The notes under the pieces are model-generated. The model had not been told where the DNA came from. It saw only the letters and a program-made list of their open reading frames with translations, and did not search any database. From Globodera rostochiensis (taxonomy: Eukaryota > Nematoda > Chromadorea > Rhabditida > Heteroderidae), in the NCBI GenBank assembly GCA_018350325.1, contig JAEVLN010000025.1, positions 971,799 to 1,035,798 of the forward strand: 64,000 bases of DNA, written 5' to 3'. A program made the translations under genes and the position numbers. Positions 10,081 to 20,193 of this stretch are shown piece after piece. Position 1 is the first letter of the stretch. The number at the start of each line of letters is the position of its first letter.

Positions 10081-10175
10081 GTGGTTGAATGTACAAAAGG
10101 CCTAAGAGTTCTAAAGTGTCAACGCATGGACTAGAGGGAGTGAGGAGGGTATGATGTGTAGTAGTTACAGGGTGA
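10081..10175 (+). mobile_element. Relic of a Helitron 3' region
   Basis: The order 'aaagtgtcaacgcatggac', 'tagagggagtgaggaggg', 'tatgatgtg' matches the stretch downstream of the Helitron helicase at about 50255-50305 (aaaagtgtcaatgcctggac...gggaggagggtatgatgtg). The helicase gene and the terminal hairpin are absent here, so it is an old truncated copy or a non-autonomous relative. Confidence 0.5.
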
Positions 10176-11154
10176 CACAAAAGTCCTGCACCACTTTTGA
10201 AATTTTTATAACGTATGTCAATCTAAACAAAATTTAAAGATTTTATACTCATTTTGTAGCCCATTCAATTCTCTATCATCTCCTCTAAACGCGATTCAAT
10301 AATATCTTTAACCAACAATGACAGAATTCATCCGATTGACTGAAATCTGCCCTTTTTGTATAAATTTTTATTAGTTATGTGTATTGGAATTATATGTTTT
10401 TTGTTTTTTTTAAAACTAAAAAGGAAGATATCAAAGGGGATTTCAAAAGTTTTTAGTATAAGAGGGTTATCTTTACCGATTCAAAAATTTCCACCATTTT
10501 TTGGGTAAAAAAAGCACCGCCACTCAAACTTGTCAACTCCATCAGGAGTGTAGTCTGGAGGATCTGTTGGCCATCGTGTCATTTGCAGACGCAACGGAAA
10601 AATTTTAAAGATTTTAGCGAAATTTCAAAAACGTCTTCAAAATTTCAAATTGAATCAAGTAAGACCCTCTAAAACATTTAATGTGGTAGCTAAAGATTGT
10701 AACAAGAAATCAGAAAATTTATTTAACATCACGTATTAGCTATAAAAAAAATAAATTGTAAAAAAGTTAGAAGCCTAAATATAAATGGAAAATTTATGCA
10801 AAAAATGTCTCTTTATAAAATATATGTGGCGGATTTAAGAAATGCCCTGGCGGATTTAAGAAACGACCCAGCACGATTTAAATATAGGAATCATGCAAAT
10901 TCAAAGTTACAAAAGCCTTATTTTGCAGCATTCCTTACACAATCCAATTTAGGCTCTTTACTTTTTTTTGCAATAAAAAATATGGAGGGGGTGAACATGG
11001 CCGCAATCTTTTTTTTTAGTTAAATTGCGTGATACCTAAAATTTATACAAATAAAGCATGAACTCCGGTCCTTGTCATGAGTTACGGTGAGATAAATATG
11101 GCATTTTTTATGTTTTTGTATGACAAAAAATGCAGAAATCTAAAATGAGTTAAT
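10176..11154. other. AT-rich stretch, possible transposase scrap
   Basis: About 10500-10600 on the minus strand reads LQMTRWPTDPPDYTPDGVDK, faintly like the WPxxSPDLNP motif of Tc1/mariner transposases. It is too short and diverged to assign. Nothing else stands out. Confidence 0.25.
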
Positions 11155-11285
11155 ATCAGGGGTGCCAACAAAAATTTTTCAAAATCAGTACATTGGAACC
11201 AAAATATCAGATTTTGGGGTCAAAAATCAGTACATTGTAAAAAATGTCTCAAAATACAGTAAATCTTTAATTTTTCGCATGAAAT
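11155..11285. repeat. Short element with CAGTACATTG echoes
   Basis: Repeats of 'aatcagtacattg' and 'atcagattttggg' occur within 130 bp after a 'ggggtgcc' boundary. This resembles the other short self-echoing elements. Confidence 0.35.
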
Positions 11286-11380
11286 ATGCATTTTTTAACC
11301 ATATTTCTCTCCACCAACAATTTTTCTCAACAATTCGGGAGTGGAAATTGGAGCTTTTCACATTAAAATTTCAATGTCAA

Positions 11381-12433
11381 TCAATTGAATTTGTGATCAT
11401 CAACATCGACACCGTTACATTGTGGTCGATCTAAGTTCTCAATTTCCTGAATATTAGATCCAAAATTCTCTTTCACAGAATCGACAAAATTTGGATGCAA
11501 TTGCTGTCGTTTAAATTCCGTTTTCCAATTAGACAAAGTGACTTTTCCAATTTTCAACATTTTGGCAATTTCCTTGTCACTAATTTTTTTAGGATTTTTG
11601 TCTTTAATTTCATAATAACGTTTCATCAATTTCTTTTGTTCGCTGTGGGGGTATTTATTTGGTGCTGTAAAAAAAATTTAATGAATTAAATAAATAATAA
11701 ATTTGAGCTCGAAATACTCACTGGTTTGACCAAGTTTTCGTTTACAATTGGAAATTGTTCTATAAGTTGTGCCCAATTCTTTCGCGACAGTTTCATTTAA
11801 TTGAGTGGGATAAGAGTTTTTAAATCCGTCCCGCTTTAACTCGGCTTTCGTCTGATCAAATTTCTCTATCAAATTTTTTCGCTCATTTTTTGTCTTTTTT
11901 TGACTTAGACCAAATTCTTTTTTCCATTTATATATTTTTTTGCGATTGACTTTTAAAAGTTTAGCAATTTTGTCATCAATTTGATTCCATTCTTTTGCCG
12001 AATATTTTCCTTTTTGCTTAAATTCTTCTTTCATTGCGTGGAATTCGTCGATAATTTTACGTTTTCGCTCGTCTTCAGCAATATTTTCTTCCCCATTTTT
12101 GGCATTATCAGAGTGATTAGACTCTGTGAGAGGAGGATTCTGATCAATTGAATTGGATTCAATTTGTCCAAGCTGATCAGTTGAATTAGGTTCAATTTGT
12201 CCAATTTGGGTGTTCTGCCGGTCGATTTGGTGATGGACATTTTGTCCAAAGTTTGTTGGCGCCGGTGTTTTTAAATCTTTGGCTTCATCTTTGTCCCACC
12301 ATTCATCTACGAATAATTCGTCAAATGTTTGGAGTGGCAATTCTTCCAATCCCTCCAATTGTACGGATTCGGCTTTGTCGAGCGAATTTGTTGCAAAAAA
12401 CGCCAACAAAATTAAAAACGAAAACTCTCCCAT
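11381..12433 (-). CDS. Secreted effector-like protein with three HTH-like modules (331 aa)
   Basis: Function unknown. Two exons are proposed: 12433-11722 and 11664-11381, joined A|GTGAGT...TTACAG, giving 331 residues. The N-terminus MGEFSFLILLAFFATNSLDK is signal-like with an unusual acidic n-region. An acidic patch with DEWWDKDEAK follows, then the conserved FGQNVHHQIDRQNTQIG and two 11-residue repeats. Module 1 carries IAKLLKVNRKKIYKWKKEF and module 2 VAKELGTTYRTISNCKRKL, where Cys replaces the usual Trp. Module 3 on exon 2 carries IAKMLKIGKVTLSNWKTEF. The C-terminus departs from the usual GNSNSGSI ending (IENLDRPQCNGVDVDDHKFN). No lesion was seen. Confidence 0.75.
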
Positions 12434-12782
12434 TTTATTTGGGCTAAAAACAACTTCTGAATTTATATTTTAATTTTATAATTTAAATGTAAAATTCAGC
12501 AAAAATTTGTCAAGTTAAAGAATTTCTCGCAAAGATTTTAAAGAATAATAAATATTCACAAAATGAATAAAATAAATAAATGGTGAATTTTTTTAGCCCA
12601 AATAAATTGGAGTCACTCAATAAATCAATAAGGCCCATCACAAATGCCAACCCTAAAAATTATTGATCACAATTGGAGAAAATGGTGACCTTTCAGGTCG
12701 CTTCCATTAGAGACCGGAAGAAATATGCTTATTAATATATTAAAAGTGATATACCCTTCAAAATATGTGCTAATATGCTAAT
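12434..12782 (-). promoter_or_regulatory. Upstream region of effector-family copy at 12433
   Basis: It shares 'attttatttgggcta' next to the start codon and 'gttaaagaatttctcgcaaa' with other copies. The distal half diverges from the common block earlier than in other members. The promoter role is inferred from position. Confidence 0.4.
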
Positions 12783-13215
12783 AACTAGGGCCGCTAATTA
12801 TATGGACAAAAAATCTCGGAATATGGCCATAAAATATGGATGAAAAATTGTAAAATATGGACCAAATATGGCAAAAATTGCAAAATATGGACGAAATATG
12901 GATAAAAAAATTTTCATATATAGCAAAAAATTGGCAAGATTTTCCTTATTGAAGTAATAAGAGAAATAAAATTTTTATATGTAAATTAAAGGCATTCAGA
13001 AAAAAAATTTTCTGAAAATAAGCAGAATTTAAAAAATTATTCATTTTTTTGGTGGCAGAATCATATGTTTAAATTGTTGTGATTTGTGCGATTATTAAAT
13101 GTCATCCAGTATTTAAAGGTTATTGACTGATCGGAAGATCACTTCTGCTCTCACCATTTGTTATTATTATTCATACGTTTATTCTTTGTTTTAGACGGGG
13201 GATCGAAAAACGATG
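12783..13215. repeat. Element with TATGGACAAA echoes and spacer
   Basis: About 12786-12925 starts CTAGGGCCGCTAATTATATGG and reiterates 'aatatggacaaaatatgg'. The remainder to 13215 is AT-rich without clear features. It resembles the TAGGGC-ended MITEs. Confidence 0.4.
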
Positions 13216-14785
13216 CCTTATTAATAGGGCTCCGATTTATATGGAAATCCATATTTTTTTGCAAACTTGAAACGGCTTCTAAAGCCATAAATAGTGTTTT
13301 TAGCTTTGGTTGGAGCTTCTAGAGCCCATTTAATCAATATCATGGGCATCATCAGATTCATTTTTATTCTGGAGCGGTAGATGGCGCCAATTGTAAATTG
13401 TCCATATTCGCTTTCGCAACCAAAATTTTCTCGACCAGTTCTCCGGACAGACTTCAAATGAGGAGAACAAAATAAAAAAATAACAAAGTACCGGTTGCGA
13501 AGCTTGTTCCCATAAATCAATCCAGCCTTAGAAAACAGGAATTGTTTCATATCCGAGGCGTGGCGTTTCGGCAGTGATAAAGTTCGTTGATCCCTTTCAA
13601 ACTGCATAGACATCAAAACTTTTTTTTGTTCTTTAAACGCCGACAACATTACGGTAAACGGAGTTCCAGCGCGTCGGAACGGACTAAAATAAACAAACTA
13701 ATTTTGAACCTAAATGGACTAAAAATTTACCATAATAAGTTGTTTTTGGGGACGTTCAACTGTTCCTGGTGCCGGTGAAGACAATGTCTCATTTTTGGCT
13801 TACGATACTCTTTAGTCCATTCCCTTGCTTTGGTGATAATTTCTGCAAGCCCGTATGTTTCATAGCATCCTCCACGACTAGGCAGAGAAAATGGGCGCAA
13901 CATTGGAAGCTGTAATAAATTATGTATTTAATTCAAATATTACAAACAACCTGTCTTTCAACATTCTTCTTATAGCACATTGCATATTCCGTGCGTCATC
14001 ACGAACACAACAAACCAATTTTTCCATTGAAATCCTTTTTCGGCCAGGACATCACCAGAGTGCCAAAATTCTTCCATAGGAAATGCCGCCAAAACTATGT
14101 CCTGTCTGTTCCAGTTTGTGTCAGTCCAATGAATTGTGACACTAAATATGTTGGTAGTTCAAATTAATTTTTAAATGGCATCTAACCTTTGCAATTGGGT
14201 GACAGTGTTGGTTTTGACCATCCGTCGCTCGTGATTGCATAAAAATCAGTTCCAACGCCCGACTTGTGCAGATTTCTTCAAACATTCTTAGAATTACTTT
14301 GCGTCGAAAATGGTCCCGACGTCCAAGCTCCTAAAACATTGAAAAATTTATAACAATCAATAAAGTTAGCATTATACAAAGATTGGGATGCGCTTTTTTG
14401 TAAAGTGCCTTCAAATCCGGGTCTTTGAGAAAAAGAAAGAGTTGTTTGGTCTCAACATTATACGCGCCATCTGTTACTCTGCCTCTCGCTGCTCATTTTT
14501 CTTTGAAGTTACGAAGCTCACAATTGACCTTTGCTCTTCCTCATTTTCGCGATCGTTCAAAGTGCCCTTTAATTGCTTGAAGTCCTGTTGATGCTTGGCC
14601 TCCAAGTGTTTCCACATTCCTCTTGTTGAGCCAACTTTTCTGGCAACCTTTCTTTTGCAAATTTGGCATTGCGCTTCATCGGCAGAACTTTTGTTGTAAT
14701 ATTTCCAGATATCAAACATTACAACTCCTAAATTCAAATTGTGTAATTCGTGCTCCGCCAAAAGCTTATTTCTGTCACTCAAGAT
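13216..14785 (-). pseudogene. Decayed hAT-superfamily transposase with BED zinc finger
   Basis: On the minus strand, about 14770-14475 encodes a BED-type finger: MFDIWKYYNKSSADEAQCQI, then CKRKVARKVGSTRGMWKHLE and AKH (C-x2-C...H-x4-H). Further on are pieces of the hAT catalytic core: TDFYAITSDGW (about 14220-14250), IHWTDTNWNRQDI (about 14110-14150), VVRDDARNMQCAIRRM (about 13970-14010), and FQCCAHFLCLVVEDAMKHTG (about 13845-13905). Near 13500-13590 is the C-terminal FLFSKAGLIYGNKLRNR dimerisation motif. The pieces are in order but in different frames with stops, so the gene is dead even allowing for introns. Several short elements nearby have hAT-like ends and may have been mobilised by related enzymes. 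Confidence 0.7.
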
Positions 14786-14793
14786 GCCATCTT

Positions 14794-14948
14794 TAGGGGT
14801 GTACATTTAGTCCCGGTTGGTCCCGGTCCCGGCGGGACCAAAAAACCGGGACCGGGACTTTCAGTTTTTGAAAAGTCCCGTCCCGACCGAGACCTGAAAA
14901 AATCGGGAAATCCCGTCCCGGTCCCGTTACCGGTCCCGCTCAACCCTA
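14794..14948. mobile_element. Short TIR-like element with CCGGGACC echoes
   Basis: It begins TAGGGGTGTACATTTAGTCC and ends CCCGCTCAACCCTA. The interior is almost entirely reiterated 'gtcccgg/ccgggac'. It lies just upstream of the BED-finger exon of the hAT relic. Related copies are at about 24175-24352 and 28228-28303. Confidence 0.5.
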
Positions 14949-15599
14949 ATTTAAACTCAAAAATTCTTGTTTCTCTCACAATCAAAACCTGTTCATACTT
15001 CAAATGTTCATCCGTAAAGCTTCTAAAAATTATAAAGTTGTTAAAAAAAGACGAATTCATACAGACGCCATCATTACCAAACCTGTTGAAACAATTAATT
15101 GGGAATCTTCAAATTGATTTGGAATTGGAAAATAACCGAAAAAGAGCCAACAAAATTTAACTGAACCCCCGAATTGGACATTGGCTAAGGACGAAAAGAG
15201 TTTCGGAAGAAAGATGACGCGGCCAAATTTTGCAACAAAAACCACCCATTCCAAAAGCAAATCAAAAGTGCCATTGAAGAAGTGAAGACGCTTTAGCGTT
15301 TTTTTGATTAATTCAAGTCAAGGCAACATATAAAAATTTTTAAAATTACGACACATAACTAGGAGTCTAACATTTGGCGATTGGAATTTGTGGCCTTAGG
15401 GAGGCTCGAAAGTCTCGGTCTCGAGTCTTGGTGTCACCTCTCGGGTTCATCTCTTGAGTCTCGGTAAATTTCAAGTGTCGAGTATCCCAAGTGGCCCCAA
15501 AAACAAATGGATGAAAAATTTCAGCATAAGCAAAAATGTAGTTTTGCTTCAAAGCAAATTTAAATTATTTAAAAATATTCTTAGCTATTCATAATCGAT
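14949..15599. other. Spacer with a short GTCTCGG-echo segment
   Basis: No gene is supported. About 15395-15490 reiterates 'agtctcgg' and 'ctcgagtc' motifs in the manner of the other self-echoing elements. Confidence 0.35.
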
Positions 15600-15857
15600 A
15601 ATAAGAAAGTATTGATTTGAATGAGAGAATTATTAAAGAATATTATTTACATAAATGCAAATTCAATTGTGGGCTATCATTTATTACTTTCTATTTTTTA
15701 ATTTAGTAATATTGTAAAATTTTTGATAATTATTCTTTAAAATTAAGAAATTAGAGAAATTCTTTAACGCAAAAATAATTGACAAAATTTTCATATCAAA
15801 TTTTGCATTTAATATAAAATTAAATTGTAAATTTAAAAGTTGTTTAACCGAAATAAA
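15600..15857 (+). promoter_or_regulatory. Upstream block of the short effector copy at 15858
   Basis: It contains the shared 'gtgggctatcatttattactttc', AT-rich and 'gaaattctttaacgcaaaaataattgacaaa' segments in the standard order before the start codon. Confidence 0.45.
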
Positions 15858-16154
15858 ATGGAAGAATTTTGGATTTTAATTTTGGTGTCATTATTCGTAA
15901 CAAATTCACTGGACAAACCCGAATCCGCACAATTATTTGATGAAATATTCGGAGAAGGCTGGTGGGACAATGACAAAGCCAAAGAATGGGATAAATTAAC
16001 GCTTGAACAAAATGCCTTTCACCAAATCGACCGACAGAACACCCAAATTGGACAACAAAATCCAAAAATTAGTGATGAGAATATTGCCAAAATGTTAAAA
16101 ATTGGAAGTGTCACTTTGATTAGATGGAAAAAACAATCGGGGTCCCAACACTAA
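15858..16154 (+). CDS. Short, internally deleted effector-family protein (98 aa)
   Basis: One open frame runs from MEEFWILILVSLFVTNSLDK through FDEIFGEGWWDNDKAKEWDK and HQIDRQNTQIG, then jumps directly into module 3 (QNPKISDENIAKMLKIGSVT) and stops after KQSGSQH. A single deletion removed the repeats, modules 1 and 2 and the intron while keeping the frame, giving a secreted-type peptide with one HTH-like unit. The KEWDKLTLEQ segment groups it with the 55103-56409 copy. An upstream ATG at 15840 is in frame, but the 15858 ATG aligns with all other copies. Whether it is expressed cannot be told. Confidence 0.5.
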   Translation: MEEFWILILVSLFVTNSLDKPESAQLFDEIFGEGWWDNDKAKEWDKLTLEQNAFHQIDRQNTQIGQQNPKISDENIAKMLKIGSVTLIRWKKQSGSQH

Positions 16155-16259
16155 AACAAATCGTCGTCTTTATTCCCCAAAAAATAAGACTAAAAAATTA
16201 GTCACTATAAATCGATTAAAAATGCTTATAGTGGGACTTTTCAGAAGGGCGTGGTGAAC

Positions 16260-16683
16260 GGAAAATCGGCCACCGGAAAATTGGTCACCAGGATATTTCG
16301 AGTTTTTCGTTCTAACTTTTTCCAAACAACTCTAAAAGCTTGTTGTCTTTGCTATGTTGCTCAACTCAAAGAGATCTATTGATTGAAACTAATTGCAACT
16401 AATTAGGCTTAGTATAAACAAAGTTAGCGTAAAGGGACGCGAGTTTTCTTGGAAGCGAACCACTTTTCAGCTTACAACATTTTTAAAAGTTTACAGAATA
16501 CGAAGAATTTATACCATTTGACAGCATTTAGTCTGAAGAAGCTTTTTTCAAAGAAAGCTAAGCTTTTAGAGTTGTTTGAAAAAAGTTAGACGAAAAACTC
16601 GAAATATCATGGTGACCAATTTTCCTTGTTGACCAATATTCCGAAAACGCTTGGTGACCAATTTTCCGGTGACCGATTTTCCG
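16260..16683. mobile_element. MITE with long terminal inverted repeats
   Basis: The left arm CGGAAAATCGGCCACCGG, AAAATTGGTCACCA, ATATTTCGAGTTTTTCG, AACAACTCTAAAAGCTT recurs inverted at the right (to 16683), where it is expanded by an extra internal copy of the TTGGTCACCA unit. The arms are about 80 bp or more. The interior has no coding potential. Confidence 0.65.
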
Positions 16684-17055
16684 GGACTCGGGGGCGTCTA
16701 GGAAAAAAAGACAAAAGACTAAAAATCCGGGCTCTATTTATAAAAATGTGATTTCCCTTTTAAAAGTTCAAATTTTTTGGATTTCGGTTCTGAAATTTCA
16801 AAAATTAATTACCCAGTCTAATAATTACCCCCACTCTAGTGGAGGATCGCAAATTAATTACCTGGGTAATAATTAAAGAATATACGGTCACAAATTCAAT
16901 GCCAAAATTGTTGTATTTTTTTTTGTTATGTTTGACTTGATTCAGCAACTCGTAGTCACTTAGAAAATGATCAATTTGCTTGGTGGGTACAATCAAAATC
17001 AGTTATCAAATTTTTGTGAGCTACCCGATGTGCCAAAATATGATCGAATACCGGG
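16684..17055. other. Spacer with a small inverted repeat
   Basis: About 16803-16878 contains TTAATTACCCAG and its inverted partner CTGGGTAATAATTAA. No gene is visible. Confidence 0.4.
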
Positions 17056-19303
17056 TTATTGTGCAAAAATCCCCGAAGTTGAATTCTCATTTTCCTGAAT
17101 ATTTGCCGCGGCATTCTCTTCCACAGAATGATGTCCATCGACAGAATTTGGATGCAATTGCTGTCGTTTAAATTGCCTTTTCCATCTAACCAAAGTTCTT
17201 CTACCAATTTTTAACATTTTGGCAATTTCTCCGTCACTAATTTTAGGATTTTTCTCTTTAATTTCATAATAAAGTTTCATCACTTCCTTTTGTTCGCTAT
17301 GGTTATGTTGTGGTTCTGTTAAATAATTTTTATTATTTACAAGAATATATTAGCAAAGTATGAATAAATTAATATAATTTGGGCTCGAAATACTCACTGG
17401 TTTGGCCAAGTTCACGTTTCCAATTGTAAATTGTTCTACAAGTGAGGCCCAACTTTTTTGCGACAGTTTTATCAATTTCTTGATGATAAGAGTTTTTGAA
17501 TCCGGCCCGCTTTAACCCGGCTTTCATTTGATCAAATTTCTCTAACAAATTTTTTCGATCATTTTTTGAGTTTATTCGACTTGGGCCAAATTCTTTTTTC
17601 CATCCAAATATTTTTGTGCGATTGATTTTCAAATGTTTAGCAATTTTTCTTTCAATTTGAGCCCATTCTTTTTTTGAATATATTCCTTTTTGCTTAAATT
17701 CGTTTTTTATTGCGTGGAAATTGGCAACAATTTTACGTTTTCGCTCATCAGCAATATTTTCGGGTGAAGAAACTTCGTTTTGTTCTTTACTATTTTTGGC
17801 ATTATCCGAGTTATCAGACTTTGTGAGAGAAGGATTCTGATCAGTTGAATTGGATTCAATTTGTCCAAGCTGATCAGTTGAATTTGGTTTAATTTGTCCA
17901 AGCTGATCAGTTGTATTTGGTTCAATTTGTCCAAGCTGATCAGTTGAATTTGGTTCAATTTGTCCAAGCTGATCAGTTGAATTTGGTTCAATTTGTCCAA
18001 GCTGATCAGTTGAATTATGTTCAATTTGTCCAAGCTGATCAGTCGAATTTGGTTCAATTTGTCCAAGCTGATCAGTTGAATTTGGTTCAATTTGTCCAAG
18101 CTGATCAGTTGAATTATGTTCAATTTGTCCAAGCTGATCAGTCGAATTTGGTTCAATTTGTCCAAGCTGATCAGTTGAATTGGATTCAATTTGTCCAGAG
18201 TGATCAGACTCTGTGAGTGTAGGATTCTGATCAGTTGAATTGGATTCAATTTGTCCAAGCTGATCAGTTGAATTGGGTTCAATTTGTCCAAGCTGATCAG
18301 TTGTATTTGGTTCAATTTGTCCAAGCTGATCAGTTGAATTTGGTTTAATTTGTCCAAGCTGATCAGTTGTATTTGGTTCAATTTGTCCAAGCTGATCAGT
18401 TGAATTTGGTTCAATTTGTCCAAGCTGATCAGTTGAATTTGGTTCAATTTGTCCAAGCTGATCAGTTGAATTATGTTCAATTTGTCCAAGCTGATCAGTC
18501 GAATTTGGTTCAATTTGTCCAAGCTGATCAGTTGAATTTGGTTCAATTTGTCCAAGCTGATCAGTTGAATTATGTTCAATTTGTCCAAGCTGATCAGTCG
18601 AATTTGGTTCAATTTGTCCAAGCTGATCAGTTGAATTGGATTCAATTTGTCCAGAGTGATCAGACTCTGTGAGTGTAGGATTCTGATCAGTTGAATTGGA
18701 TTCAATTTGTCCAAGCTGATCAGTTGAATTGGGTTCAATTTGTCCAAGCTGATCAGTTGTATTTGGTTCAATTTGTCCAAGCTGATCAGTTGAATTTGGT
18801 TCAATTTGTCCAAGCTGATCAGTTGAATTTGGTTCAATTTGTCCAAGCTGATCAGTTGAATTATGTTCAATTTGTCCAAGCTGATCAGTCGAATTTGGTT
18901 CAATTTGTCCAAGCTGCTCAGTTGAATTTGGTTCAATTTGTCCAAGCTGATCAGTTGAATTATGTTCAATTTGTCCAAGCTGATCAGTCGAATTTGGTTC
19001 AATTTGTCCAAGCTGATCAGTCGAATTTGTTTCAATTTGTCCAAGCTGATCAGTTGAATTGGGTTCAATTTGTCCAATTTGGGTGTTCTGCCGGTCGATT
19101 TGGTGATGGCTATTTTGTCCAAAGTTTGTTGGCGGCGTTTTCAAATCTTCGGCTTCATCTTTGTCCAACCATTCATCTACGAATAATTCGTCAAATGTTT
19201 GGAGTGGCAATTCTTCCAATTCCTCCAAATGTACGGATTCGGCTTTGTCCAGTGAATTTGTTACGAAGAATGACACCAAAATTATAATCCAAAACTCTTC
19301 CAT
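17056..19303 (-). CDS. Giant repeat-expanded effector-like protein (721 aa)
   Basis: The largest family member. Exons are 19303-17398 and 17315-17056 with A|GTGAGT and AACAG junctions and matching phase. After MEEFWIIILVSFFVTNSLDK and DELFVDEWLDKDEAED come about 36 copies of the 11-residue unit LGQIEPNSTDQ (P also S, H or T), interrupted twice by NPTLTESDHSG. Then come module 1 (IAKHLKINRTKIFGWKKEF), module 2 (VAKKLGLTCRTIYNWKRELG) and, on exon 2, module 3 (IAKMLKIGRRTLVRWKRQFK). The start at 19303 aligns with all other copies; the ORF is open further upstream but that part is unrelated. Nearly every unit holds an NST or NTT N-glycosylation sequon. No internal stop is seen despite the repeat number, which argues for a maintained reading frame. 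Confidence 0.75.
17830..19080 (-). repeat. 33-bp coding minisatellite with 456-bp higher-order unit
   Basis: This array lies inside the preceding gene. The basic unit is 33 bp (11 codons). A larger block, comprising a run of units plus one 'TESDHSG' spacer, recurs with an offset of 456 bp (compare 17911-18216 with 18367-18672), and part of a third block follows. Variants such as 'gaattatgttc' recur at the same relative places, showing block duplication rather than single-unit slippage alone. Confidence 0.85.
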
Positions 19304-19438
19304 TTTCTCTCTCAAAAATTTTCTTTGAACTTTAAAGAATAATAAATATTCTAAATTGTATAATTTTAATAAATAGTATAAAGCTTTGAGCAGTCTGGTA
19401 CAGATAGATGAAAAAACTATAGACTCGTTTCTGTGGAG

Positions 19439-19482
19439 GTAATGCCGCGGCAAATGTTCAGGAAATTGGGAACTCGAATAAG
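19439..19482 (+). pseudogene. Relic of effector-family exon 2 end
   Basis: Reads as the usual C-terminal coding segment (AAANVQEIGNSN) on the plus strand, opposite to the adjacent gene. Nothing else of that copy remains. Confidence 0.55.
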
Positions 19483-19551
19483 TGACCGCCCGCATTGGCG
19501 TTCTGTCATCACTAAATATGAGTCTCGGGTGAAACCCCGAACACTGATGAA

Positions 19552-20193
19552 TAGAGCGCGGATTTTTATTTTTTAAAATGTTTTTTTGTAGAATAGGATT
19601 TGACGAGAGAAGCCCAAAAATAGCATTCATTTCGAAAAATTTTAGAATTAGAGCGACTTTTTAGTCAATATAAATCAATATTTTGGCTTTTTTGAGAATA
19701 AATCAATATTTAGCCATTTTTTCGTAATATTTTTCTTGAGAAAAATGCAATTTTTAGGTATTTTTCCCAAAATTTTTGAAGAAATTCAATATTTCTGGCA
19801 CTTTTTCCCAAAATTTCTTCAAAAAAATGCAATAAAACCGACAAAATTTGACCCTAAAAATCAAATTTTTTCAAACCAAAAATGTACCCCTAAAAATGAC
19901 TTTTTCTTTGACCAAAATCCACCCCCAAAGATCGTCGACATTACCCTAAAAATTTTTTAATTTTTATTTTTTATAAAAATTTCCAAAACATATGTAGTAC
20001 ATTTACAATAGTGAGAGCAAAATTAATAAAGATTAACCAATTTTGAAGGGTTTTACGCATAAAATGACCGGATTTGGGCAGTTTTAGCATATTTTTTAAT
20101 CAATATTTTAGCACTTTTTGGGGTTTTTGGTCAATATTTTGGGGTTTTTTGGTCAATATTTTGCGTTTTTAGTCAATATAAATCCGCGCTCTA
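19552..20193. mobile_element. 642-bp non-autonomous hAT-like element with 8-bp target duplication
   Basis: The left end TAGAGCGCGGATTTTTAT and the right end (reverse complement TAGAGCGCGGATTTATAT) form terminal inverted repeats. CTGATGAA flanks both sides exactly (19544-19551 and 20194-20201), the 8-bp duplication typical of hAT elements. The interior is non-coding and full of 'tcaatattttggc' and 'cccaaaatttttt' echoes. Confidence 0.8.

Noticed and set aside
17911..19287. Plus-strand ORFs LVQFVQADQLN...
   Set aside because: Antisense of the 33-bp coding repeat; open as a by-product of the unit's sequence, with no independent start or domain.
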